Source: Bacillota bacterium (lineage in GTDB: Bacteria > Bacillota > UBA4882 > UBA8346). From it: a stretch of DNA of 21,907 bases. The notes under the pieces were generated by a model that worked only from the letters and a program-made list of their open reading frames with translations, was not told the origin of the DNA and ran no database searches. A program made the position numbers and the translations under genes. Position 1 is the first letter of the stretch. Each line of letters opens with the position of its first letter. Location: the NCBI GenBank assembly GCA_003501365.1, contig DNPP01000249.1:1-21907 (forward strand), given 5' to 3'. Shown here piece by piece: positions 1-5,662 of this stretch.

Positions 1-48
1 TTGCTTTACTTAGTTCATCTAAATCTCAAATTATCTGTCTTTTAGGTC

Positions 49-77
49 TTGACTATATCGTAGTTTATCGATATAAT
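49..77 (+). promoter_or_regulatory. sigma-A-type promoter of the arsR1 operon
   Basis: The -35 TTGACT (49-54) is followed by 17 bp and a perfect -10 TATAAT (72-77). Transcription would start near 84, giving a short leader before the arsR1 ribosome site at about 100-108. One operator lies between the two boxes and another covers the predicted start point, so repression by ArsR1 is expected. Confidence 0.8.
56..73. promoter_or_regulatory. candidate ArsR1 operator O1 (imperfect)
   Basis: TATCGTAGTTTATCGATA is an 18-bp degenerate copy of the palindrome repeated at 79-96, 453-470 and 603-620. The left half is identical to the 453 copy, and the last five bases of the right half match. It fills the spacer of the arsR1 promoter and reaches into the -10 box, the classic place for an ArsR-family repressor to block polymerase. 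Confidence 0.55.
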
Positions 78-78
78 A

Positions 79-96
79 AATCGTATAAATACGATA
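79..96. promoter_or_regulatory. candidate ArsR1 operator O2
   Basis: AATCGTATAAATACGATA has a perfect 16-bp core palindrome, ATCGTAT-AA-ATACGAT (80-95). It overlaps the predicted transcription start and ends 3 bp before the arsR1 ribosome site. It is centred 23 bp from O1, about two helical turns, which would suit two repressor dimers on the same face. Confidence 0.7.
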
Positions 97-111
97 TGAA
101 GGTGAAGAGTT

Positions 112-429
112 GTGGATGTAGTAGCTATTTGCAATGCGCTTGGTAATAAAACCCGTTATCAGCTTATCAAGTCACTTAAGTGTAAAACGATAGGTACCTG
201 TTGTGATAAGATTGAGTATTATGAAAACGGAGTAAGTGTCGGTGATGTCGTCAAATTGACCGGTCTAGCCCAGTCTACAGTTTCACAACATTTAACCGTC
301 CTTGAACAAGCCGGCCTCATTTCCAAAGAAAAGCGGGAACAGTGGAGCTGCTATTTTTTAAATACCGAAATAATTGACGAGTTTATGAAGAAATTGGGCC
401 AGGATTTATGTTCAATCAAGCCAGGATGA
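112..429 (+). CDS. arsR: ArsR-family metal(loid)-responsive repressor (ArsR1)
   Basis: A 105-aa winged-helix protein of normal ArsR/SmtB length. The helix-turn-helix lies at about 42-70, with the core AQSTVSQHLTVLEQAGL typical of the family. Cysteines are at 7, 24, 30, 31, 80 and 100. The C30-C31 pair lies in an insertion between the N-terminal helices and the recognition region and is a plausible thiolate site for a soft metal(loid) such as As(III), though the real inducer cannot be read from sequence. The start is GTG at 112, supported by AAGGTGAAG at 100-108. The gene leads a unit with a mini-ORF and an ArsP-like permease, and operator-like palindromes surround its promoter, so it is probably autoregulated. 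Family assignment is secure; arsenic specificity is inference from the permease and the ArsS cluster downstream. Confidence 0.9.
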   Translation: MDVVAICNALGNKTRYQLIKSLKCKTIGTCCDKIEYYENGVSVGDVVKLTGLAQSTVSQHLTVLEQAGLISKEKREQWSCYFLNTEIIDEFMKKLGQDLCSIKPG

Positions 430-452
430 AAAGCAAAAAATTTTGGATTATA

Positions 453-470
453 TATCGTAAAATTACGATA
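453..470. promoter_or_regulatory. candidate ArsR1 operator O3 (perfect palindrome)
   Basis: TATCGTAAAATTACGATA is a perfect 8-2-8 inverted repeat and the best copy in the window. It lies between arsR1 and the mini-ORF, ending just before the purine-rich ribosome site at 471-483. A weak promoter (ATGAAA at 426-431, 17 bp, TATATA at 449-454) could start inside it, so it may control an internal promoter. Confidence 0.7.
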
Positions 471-486
471 AGAAAGGGGGGAGAAA

Positions 487-585
487 ATGAAAAAGTTATT
501 TTCGCTGTATACGGAAATCTTACCGAATTTAATGGTGGCAGTTGCTCAAAACTATGCCTTATATCGGGCCAAGTGCTGCAAGTAA
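487..585 (+). CDS. possible 32-aa Cys-tailed small protein
   Basis: ATG at 487 follows a strong purine-rich ribosome site (AAAGGGGGGAG, 473-483) and opens a 32-codon frame ending in TAA at 583-585. The peptide starts MKKLFSLYTEILPNLMVAVA and ends ALYRAKCCK: basic ends, a hydrophobic or amphipathic middle and a vicinal Cys pair near the C-terminus. It lies between arsR1 and the permease and has its own operator copy upstream, as both neighbours do. I do not recognise a family. A membrane-associated metal-binding peptide or partner of the permease would fit; this is inference. A longer overlapping frame (408-611) lacks a ribosome site and is less likely. Confidence 0.5.
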   Translation: MKKLFSLYTEILPNLMVAVAQNYALYRAKCCK

Positions 586-602
586 AAAAAAATAATCTTT
601 TA

Positions 603-620
603 TATCGTTAAAATACGATA
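603..620. promoter_or_regulatory. candidate ArsR1 operator O4
   Basis: TATCGTTAAAATACGATA, with TATCGT/ACGATA arms around a 6-bp centre, is the fourth copy of the motif. It sits directly before the permease ribosome site (AAGGGGG, 626-632). I find no convincing -35/-10 pair ahead of it. Confidence 0.6.
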
Positions 621-639
621 CACATAAGGGGGATAAAAA

Positions 640-1734
640 ATGGAACAATTTCTCACAGATTTAATCACAAAAATGGTTATGGCGGTGATAATCAGTTATC
701 AGCATAACTGGCTACCGCTTGGATTGGCTATAATTACGGCTGCCGTTATGAAAGTGTATGTTGACCCGGAAAAACTCAAACAAGGACTATTACGAAGGCC
801 TAATGTATCGATTTGGGCCAGTGTAGCTGTGGGAGCGCTAACGCCGCTGTGCGCCTGTGGAACTATGGCGGTAATTATTGGAATGCTCACTACTACTTTG
901 CCTTGGGGACCGATTATGGCTTTTCTGACTTCTTCCCCTCTGATGAGCCCTAATGGCTTTATATTGGATGCTGGTCTGATTAGCCTTGAGTTTGCGATAG
1001 CCCTGACAATATCTTCGATTATTATCGGGTTGGGTTCCGGATATTTGACCCATTTTATTGAAAGAAAGACGGATTTTCTAAAGGAACAAACACGTTTTAC
1101 CGGAAATTCGCCGGCTCCAACTTGTGGTTGTAGCCCTTCAACACCAGTTCCAGTTCAAAACTGTGGTTGCGCTATAGCGCCTAATCCTCAGCAGAGCTGT
1201 TGCAGTAATTCATCGGTTGCAGTCGGCCAAACATGTTGCGGTGGTTTACAAGTTGCGCCAATAAAACATCTGAGCACCAACAATCCCTTGGGGTTTTTAA
1301 AACGGCTCAAATGGCGGGAAATAGCGGATAACATATGGAATGTCGGTATAAAACAGATATTGCTTTATTTTACAATCTTCGTGGCGTTGGGTTCATTGAT
1401 TACTTACTTGGTACCAAATTCAATGATTGTAAGTCTTTTTGGCGCTAAAAAGTTATATGGAGTGCCACTTGCAGCGTTGATTGGATTACCGCTCTATATT
1501 ACGACTGAAGCAGCGCTACCGCTTGTAAAAGCTCTATTAATTGGGGGCGCTAGTGGTGGGGCGATGCTGGCCTTTTTAATTACCGGACCAGGGACTAGCG
1601 CTTATGTAATTGCCGGTATGGCGACATTTATGAAAAGAAAAGCATTGATGCTTTATGTTCTTTACATATTAGCGGGTGGGATTCTCTGCGGTTATCTTTA
1701 CGATCTGTTTATAGCTTTAAGACTATTAAAATGA
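640..1734 (+). CDS. arsP: ArsP/DUF318-family permease with a Cys-rich central loop
   Basis: A 364-aa polytopic membrane protein of the DUF318/YraQ permease family, which includes ArsP, a methylarsenite and organoarsenical efflux protein. Hydrophobic segments form two halves (about 10-140 and 235-360). The first half carries TPLCACG (68-74), equivalent to the conserved Cys motif of ArsP-type permeases; the second has GLPLYITTEAALP and a Gly-rich GASGGAMLAF stretch. The halves are joined by a hydrophilic loop (about 150-215) with eight cysteines in four pairs: C162/C164, C175/C177, C187/C188 and C199/C200. Such a loop could capture a soft metal or arsenical. It starts at ATG 640 after AAGGGGG. 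Its unit is governed by ArsR1, and the ArsS cluster follows 3 kb later, so organoarsenical export is the best guess; export of another thiophilic compound cannot be excluded. Confidence 0.85.
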   Translation: MEQFLTDLITKMVMAVIISYQHNWLPLGLAIITAAVMKVYVDPEKLKQGLLRRPNVSIWASVAVGALTPLCACGTMAVIIGMLTTTLPWGPIMAFLTSSPLMSPNGFILDAGLISLEFAIALTISSIIIGLGSGYLTHFIERKTDFLKEQTRFTGNSPAPTCGCSPSTPVPVQNCGCAIAPNPQQSCCSNSSVAVGQTCCGGLQVAPIKHLSTNNPLGFLKRLKWREIADNIWNVGIKQILLYFTIFVALGSLITYLVPNSMIVSLFGAKKLYGVPLAALIGLPLYITTEAALPLVKALLIGGASGGAMLAFLITGPGTSAYVIAGMATFMKRKALMLYVLYILAGGILCGYLYDLFIALRLLK

Positions 1735-1756
1735 AATTGAAAATTTCGGGGTGATC

Positions 1757-1888
1757 ATGGATGGCGAATCTTTATACGATTGGTCAGATATCGACAAGAT
1801 GAAAGAATATCCCGAGTCCTTTGAATTAAAAAATTGTGATTACTGGAAAGAGTTGGCGGAACTCGTGCAATCCTATTCAGGGCATTGA
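1757..1888 (+). CDS. possible 43-aa acidic small ORF, unknown
   Basis: ATG at 1757 opens a 43-codon frame ending in TGA at 1886-1888, 22 bp after the permease stop. GGGGTGA (1748-1754) could serve as a ribosome site, though it is closer than usual. The peptide is acidic and rich in aromatics (two Trp and three Tyr) with a single Cys, and begins MDGESLYDWSDIDKMKEYPE. I recognise no family. It could be a real small protein of the permease operon or the decayed remnant of a larger gene. The rest of the 307-bp gap between the permease and arsR2 holds a terminator and the arsR2 promoter. Confidence 0.3.
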   Translation: MDGESLYDWSDIDKMKEYPESFELKNCDYWKELAELVQSYSGH

Positions 1889-1941
1889 CTTTCCGGTTCC
1901 ATCATTTTGACCGTCGACAAAATGGTTAACGAAAAAGAGAT

Positions 1942-1980
1942 GAAAAAGAGTTGTCAGGAAAAACTTGACAACTCTTTTTC
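1942..1980 (+). terminator. intrinsic terminator of the arsR1-permease unit
   Basis: Perfect 15-bp stem GAAAAAGAGTTGTCA (1942-1956) / TGACAACTCTTTTTC (1966-1980) with a 9-nt loop. The T-run is inside the right arm and the matching A-run inside the left arm, so it could work in both directions. Its right arm also supplies the -35 box of the arsR2 promoter. Confidence 0.8.
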
Positions 1981-1993
1981 GTATTTATATATT
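1965..1993 (+). promoter_or_regulatory. promoter of the arsR2 unit
   Basis: TTGACA (1965-1970), 17 bp, TATATT (1988-1993). The -35 lies inside the right arm of the preceding terminator. A 10-bp direct repeat TATTTATATA occurs at 1982-1991, over the -10, and again at 2003-2012, exactly 21 bp later. Both copies are AT-rich and could be part of repressor binding. Confidence 0.75.
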
Positions 1994-2022
1994 ATAAGTA
2001 AATATTTATATAAACAATAATT

Positions 2023-2044
2023 CATATAAAGGATAGTTTATATG
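2023..2044. promoter_or_regulatory. candidate ArsR2 operator / start-codon hairpin
   Basis: A perfect inverted repeat: CATATAAA (2023-2030), a 6-bp centre, TTTATATG (2037-2044). The last arm contains the arsR2 ATG and the centre begins with the GGA of the ribosome site. It may be the ArsR2 operator, placed about 25-45 bp into the transcript, and in RNA it could fold to hide the start codon. Confidence 0.5.
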
Positions 2045-2380
2045 GACAATGCCCAAAAACTGCAACTCATTTTTCAGACTCTTGGCGATGCGAACCGGAT
2101 TCGGATCATTCAATTTATTGGTGAAAAAGAATCCACGGTTTCGGAGATTGTCCAGGCTTCAAATTTGTCTCAGCCGTTAGTTTCTCATCATTTACGGGTA
2201 TTAAGGGAAAACCAAGTTCTAGATTCTGAAAGAAAAGGTCCGTTTGTAATTTACAGTTTAAGAGATAAAAAGTTATTAGAAGCCCTAGACTTATTTTTAA
2301 CAATTTTTAAAGATTCGGATATCGCCAATGGCAATGATACAATGTTTACTTGCGTTCCCGGGTGGAGACGGGACAGATAA
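2042..2380 (+). CDS. second ArsR-family repressor (ArsR2)
   Basis: A 112-aa winged-helix regulator. The N-terminus (LIFQTLGDANRIRIIQFIGE) and the helix-turn-helix core (LSQPLVSHHLRVLRENQVL) are clear ArsR signatures. Unlike ArsR1 it has no cysteine in the DNA-binding core; the only one is C104 in the tail. It therefore probably senses with other residues or detects a different ligand. Start ATG 2042 follows AAAGGA at 2028-2033. It has its own promoter and a different AT-rich inverted repeat, so the two ArsR proteins likely act on separate sites. Downstream are a Met/Cys-rich protein and a DGC-type protein, with gaps of 23 bp each, which suggests one transcript and a soft-metal or metalloid signal. 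Confidence 0.88.
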   Translation: MDNAQKLQLIFQTLGDANRIRIIQFIGEKESTVSEIVQASNLSQPLVSHHLRVLRENQVLDSERKGPFVIYSLRDKKLLEALDLFLTIFKDSDIANGNDTMFTCVPGWRRDR

Positions 2381-2403
2381 ATGTAGAGGAGGGTTTTAAA
2401 TCG

Positions 2404-2799
2404 ATGGGTTTTAAAGAAAAAATGACGGAATCAATGATGGGAAAAAAGATGGGAGAAGGTTCATCAATGATGGACATGATGAATTCAATGTGTTGCGGTG
2501 GTGAAGATTCCTCCGATGGTTTTAACCCGATGGATATGTGTAAGAAAATGATGTCTTCAATAAACCAAAGCAGTGAATTGGCAACTTTCGCTACGCCGGA
2601 GATACGGGGTTTGTTTGAAGAATGGGTCGGACAATTGGATAATGAAGTTTTAGATTTTGTCAAAAAGACGAAATTGACCAATCCCGATCAAGTGGCTGCT
2701 CATTTAAAGATTTCCAAGGATAGTGCCGTATATCTATTGTCGCGACTGGCGCAAAAGGGGAAAATATCTTTCTCTGTTAAATATCCGGGTACTGTTTAA
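2404..2799 (+). CDS. Met/Cys-rich protein with C-terminal winged-helix-like region
   Basis: A 131-aa protein. The first 50 residues hold 14 methionines and three cysteines (C30, C31, C46), with local motifs MNSMCCGG and NPMDMCKKMM, a composition suited to binding soft metals such as Cu(I), Ag(I) or As(III). Residues about 62-130 look like a helical or winged-helix module: PDQVAAHLKISKDSAVYLLSRLAQKGKI reads like a helix-turn-helix in which a helical step is followed by a wing. The start is set at ATG 2404 because GGAGGG (2388-2393) lies 10 nt upstream; an upstream TTG at 2350 would overlap arsR2 and has no ribosome site. I do not recognise a named family. It could be a metal-sensing regulator or a metallochaperone partner of the next gene. 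Confidence 0.75.
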   Translation: MGFKEKMTESMMGKKMGEGSSMMDMMNSMCCGGEDSSDGFNPMDMCKKMMSSINQSSELATFATPEIRGLFEEWVGQLDNEVLDFVKKTKLTNPDQVAAHLKISKDSAVYLLSRLAQKGKISFSVKYPGTV

Positions 2800-2822
2800 A
2801 TTAAACTGTGAGGAGGATTTAA

Positions 2823-3293
2823 ATGTCTGATAATAATATTGAATATGAAATTGCTCAAATTCCGAAAACCAAAAATGTTTGTCCGATGTGTGAAACTTAT
2901 GCCAATCACCAAGCTGATAAACCGGTGGTTGTCATGTGTTGTGAAGGCGCCTGTTTGCGGGGCGAAATTGCAAGACAAGCGGCAAATTTAGTTTGTCATC
3001 GATTGGCCCCTGAGAAAACAGTCCGAATTTGCCTGGGTGGAGCATTTACAAAAAGTACCGGTCAGAGAAACTTGGTGAAGGACGGTAAAAGGGTCATAGC
3101 GCTTGAGGGTTGTTTCATTGAATGTGCTTCAAGAACAATGAAAGCTGTAATCCCTGATCTTAATCCGGAGCTAATTATCGCCGATGAACTTTATGATTTT
3201 GATACCAATTTATTTGGAATCAATGAAATGCCGGAGGAAGAAATTAAGCAACATGCTTTAGAGGTCGCGAAGAAAGTAGTAGAGATATTATAA
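2823..3293 (+). CDS. putative zinc/metal-binding DGC-domain-like protein
   Basis: A 156-aa cytosolic protein with nine cysteines: C20-x2-C23, C39-C40-x3-C44, C58, C70, C97 and C101. The order of motifs (VVMCCEGACLRGEIARQAAN, then ICLGGAF, then VIALEGCFIECASRTM) resembles the DGC-domain putative zinc-binding family, where the last motif is usually DGC followed by a Cys-containing turn; here it is EGC. Function in that family is not established. An Fe-S or soft-metal site is possible given the Cys count. It starts at ATG 2823 behind GAGGAGG (2810-2816) and closes the arsR2 unit, so induction by the ArsR2 ligand is expected. Confidence 0.75.
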   Translation: MSDNNIEYEIAQIPKTKNVCPMCETYANHQADKPVVVMCCEGACLRGEIARQAANLVCHRLAPEKTVRICLGGAFTKSTGQRNLVKDGKRVIALEGCFIECASRTMKAVIPDLNPELIIADELYDFDTNLFGINEMPEEEIKQHALEVAKKVVEIL

Positions 3294-3563
3294 AGTCACT
3301 GTTATAGGAACTAAAAGATTACCTATGGTTTGTCTTTATCGGTGGATGTAAAAAATACTCTTAAGAGTTTAGCAGCTTTGACTTTGACTATGTTCAAAAA
3401 TAATTCATAGTAAGCATATATGAAATATAATATAATTTTGGTAAAACTATTGACAGACTAAAGGAAAAAACTTATACTCAAATCATATTAAACCTATAGG
3501 AATTATAAACGATATTCTGCAGAAGAAGTTTACCATGAAATTAAAATTAGAAGGAGAATTTGA
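3294..3563. other. intergenic region before the rhodanese operon
   Basis: 270 bp without a credible gene. It contains a 12-bp perfect palindrome ACTCTTAAGAGT (3357-3368), an inverted repeat TTCATA (3404-3409) / TATGAA (3419-3424), the promoter at 3450-3478 and CCTATAGG downstream. No hairpin with a T-tract closes the arsR2 unit. Confidence 0.6.
3450..3478 (+). promoter_or_regulatory. promoter of the rhodanese-arsS cluster
   Basis: Consensus -35 TTGACA (3450-3455), 17 bp, -10 TATACT (3473-3478). The predicted start near 3485 leaves a leader of about 80 nt before the rhodanese gene. The ArsR1 18-bp operator motif does not occur here, so this unit may be constitutive or controlled otherwise. 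Confidence 0.75.
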
Positions 3564-4556
3564 ATGAAAAAATCAAGAATTTTATCTCTTATCTTTACGA
3601 TTGCTGCGCTTATAAGTATTGTTTACGGTTATACGGCATTCGCTGCAAGACCGATAAGGGTCGGTAATGAAGCGGCACCACTTACTGCTATTGAAGGGAA
3701 AGAACTTCCGGGAGATAAAGAACGTTTTGCCAGTTATGTCTGGTCTGTTGATGAATTAAAGAAACGGTATAAGGAAGTAGTCATACTTGATGCTCGCACC
3801 AGGGATGAATATAAAAAAGGTCATTTAGCCGGCGCTGTTCAAGCGCACTGGACTGATTGGTCCAATGTTAAAGTAAAACAGGGAGAAAAAGGTTGGGCTC
3901 AAATTCTTCCCAATAATGAACTAAAAAAGAAGTTCGGAGCATTAGGTATAGACGGTAAAAAGCCAATAGTGATTTATAACGATACTTTGGCCGGATGGGG
4001 CGAAGAAGGACGGCAATTATGGACGTTCAGAGTTTTCGGGTTTAAAAATACATATATACTCAATGGCGGGATTAAGGCGTGGACTGAATCGGACGGTAAA
4101 TTAACCAAAGATGTGCCGACTATTAAAGCTGTTACCGGACCAAACCCAGTACCGGACCTCAGCCTCTTTGCAAGTACTGATTATTTGGTTAAAAAGCTTG
4201 GTTCCGCAAACATTCTGGATACCCGAGAAGATGAGGAATTTACAGGAACAAAGGTATATGGTGAAAAACAAAAAGGCAGAATCCCCGGGGCCAAACATAT
4301 TTGGTTCAAGGATTTTTATAATGCGGATGGAACACTCCAAACTCCCGCTCAAATCCGAGCTCGTGTAGAAGCGCTGGGATTTAAGCCAACTGATGAAGTA
4401 ATTCTTCATTGCACCGGCGGAATTCGTTCCGGGTTTGCAACAATTGCCTTACGCATTGCCGGATATGATAAGGCCCGCAATTACAATGTTAGTTTTAGTG
4501 AATGGGTAGGGACCGGTCAAAAAATCGATACTGAAGTATATAAAGAATTAAATTAG
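3564..4556 (+). CDS. exported tandem-rhodanese sulfurtransferase
   Basis: A 330-aa protein with an N-terminal Sec signal (basic MKKSR, hydrophobic core, TAFA before ARP; cleavage about residue 28) and two rhodanese domains. Domain 1 (about 57-180) keeps VVILDARTRDEYKKGHLAGA, but its catalytic loop reads YNDTLAGWGEE with no cysteine, so it is structural. Domain 2 (about 200-325) has the active loop HCTGGIRSG, with C283 as the likely persulfide-forming nucleophile. This is the usual layout of thiosulfate sulfurtransferases, acting here outside the cytoplasmic membrane. Start ATG 3564 follows AAGGAG. It is the first gene after the 3450 promoter; a terminator-like hairpin separates it from the next gene, so read-through may be partial. 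Domain calls are secure; sulfur donor and acceptor are unknown. Confidence 0.9.
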   Translation: MKKSRILSLIFTIAALISIVYGYTAFAARPIRVGNEAAPLTAIEGKELPGDKERFASYVWSVDELKKRYKEVVILDARTRDEYKKGHLAGAVQAHWTDWSNVKVKQGEKGWAQILPNNELKKKFGALGIDGKKPIVIYNDTLAGWGEEGRQLWTFRVFGFKNTYILNGGIKAWTESDGKLTKDVPTIKAVTGPNPVPDLSLFASTDYLVKKLGSANILDTREDEEFTGTKVYGEKQKGRIPGAKHIWFKDFYNADGTLQTPAQIRARVEALGFKPTDEVILHCTGGIRSGFATIALRIAGYDKARNYNVSFSEWVGTGQKIDTEVYKELN

Positions 4557-4584
4557 AACTTTGATGGTAAAGCTCTAGAACGAT

Positions 4585-4644
4585 AATGCGCTGATAGCTG
4601 ATAGCTGATAATGAATAAGCAAAACGCGTCAGCGCATTTTTTTT
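4585..4644 (+). terminator. terminator/attenuator after the rhodanese gene
   Basis: Stem AATGCGCTGA (4585-4594) / TCAGCGCATT (4629-4638) followed by eight T (4637-4644). The 34-nt loop is long and contains a tandem heptamer, CTGATAG, CTGATAG, CTGATAA (4591-4611), whose first unit overlaps the stem. No strong promoter follows, so downstream genes probably depend on read-through. Confidence 0.7.
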
Positions 4645-4693
4645 GAATCAAAGAAAAGTTACTTTCAGGAAAAATGATAAGAAGGGTTGCGAG

Positions 4694-5662
4694 ATGGTAG
4701 CTAATAAAAAACGTAAATTGTATACTTTTTTACGTATATCCGTGTCATTAATGCTGCTCGGTGTCTTAATTTATTTTGCCGATCTCGATAAAATATATCG
4801 ACTGTTACATACTTTTCAGCTCATTTGGCTACCTTCTGTTTTTGCTTTCATAATCTTATCCGTAGTGGTTAGTGCATTAAAATGGGGGGTACTTCTTAAG
4901 GCCCAAACTAATAAGATTAATTTTTACTCACTGTTTCGAATCTATCTGATAGCATTATTTTTTAATAACTTTTTACCCTCCAGCATTGGCGGGGATGGGG
5001 TTCGAATTATGCTGGCAGGAAAACATTGCGATCGTACCGCTACAGCAGCTGCTTCGGTCGTAATGGACCGTGTAATTGCAACCATTTCACTTGCACTACT
5101 TGGACTTATCGGTGCTATTTTTGCCAGAAAGCCCTATCCACTTGCTGTATGGCTGCTTGGCATGCTATTTGTTATAGGAATTATCATCGCCTGGATTTTA
5201 ATTACCGGCTGGGTTCCTAATTTTATCAAGAGACAAGACAATAAACTAGGAAATGCATGGGTATCTTTTTCAAAATCCGCCAATGAATTCAAGAAGCACC
5301 CGTTAAGTTTATTCATTAATTTATTTTTATCATTGTTATTTCAAATCGACGTTGCTTTGGTAGTAGCTTCAATCATCGGTGGACTTGGCTTTGCTATTCC
5401 CGGTATATTTGACTTGTTTTTTATTACGGCGGCAGCATCAGTCATGGCCATGGTGCCTATTGGGCTCAATGGATATGGATTGCGTGAAGGAGCTTATATT
5501 TTACTTCTGAAGCCTTTTGGTTTTTCAGCTGCTTTTGCTATTACCGTGTCAATTCTTTTTGGGATTTTTGTTTCGCTTTTCAGTTTATTGGGCGGGATCA
5601 ATTGGATGCTATTTCGTTCAACATCCAAAACTGTCCAAATGAAGGAGGCTTCTTATGAATAA
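4694..5662 (+). CDS. flippase-like integral membrane protein (LPG synthase TM / UPF0104 family)
   Basis: A 322-aa membrane protein with about eight hydrophobic segments, of the lysylphosphatidylglycerol synthase transmembrane / UPF0104 (AglD-related) family. The hallmark loop NNFLPSSIGGDGVR is at 91-104. It lacks the soluble aminoacyl-transferase domain of full MprF, so it is a stand-alone membrane domain of the kind found with glycosyltransferases and proposed to translocate lipid-linked products. Start chosen at ATG 4694 behind AAGGG (4682-4686); an upstream in-frame TTG at 4643 lies in the T-tract of the terminator and is rejected. It overlaps the next gene by 8 bp, so the two are co-translated. 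A role in moving a lipid-linked arsenosugar is inference. Confidence 0.8.
   Translation: MVANKKRKLYTFLRISVSLMLLGVLIYFADLDKIYRLLHTFQLIWLPSVFAFIILSVVVSALKWGVLLKAQTNKINFYSLFRIYLIALFFNNFLPSSIGGDGVRIMLAGKHCDRTATAAASVVMDRVIATISLALLGLIGAIFARKPYPLAVWLLGMLFVIGIIIAWILITGWVPNFIKRQDNKLGNAWVSFSKSANEFKKHPLSLFINLFLSLLFQIDVALVVASIIGGLGFAIPGIFDLFFITAAASVMAMVPIGLNGYGLREGAYILLLKPFGFSAAFAITVSILFGIFVSLFSLLGGINWMLFRSTSKTVQMKEASYE

Noticed and set aside
408..611. 67-codon open frame between arsR1 and the permease
   Set aside because: It begins inside arsR1, has no ribosome site, runs through an operator palindrome and overlaps the better-supported 32-aa frame at 487.
2350..2403. Upstream TTG start for the Met-rich gene
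   Set aside because: It would overlap the end of arsR2 and has no ribosome site; GGAGGG at 2388-2393 points to ATG 2404.
3357..3368. 12-bp palindrome ACTCTTAAGAGT as a terminator
   Set aside because: No loop is possible in a perfect contiguous palindrome of this length without losing central pairs, and no T-tract follows; it may be a protein site but there is no support.
4591..4611. Short tandem repeats as a CRISPR array
   Set aside because: The repeats are contiguous heptamers without spacers; no repeat-spacer pattern exists anywhere in the window.
4643..4693. TTG start for the flippase-like gene
   Set aside because: The TTG lies in the T-tract of the terminator at 4585-4644; ATG 4694 has AAGGG upstream.
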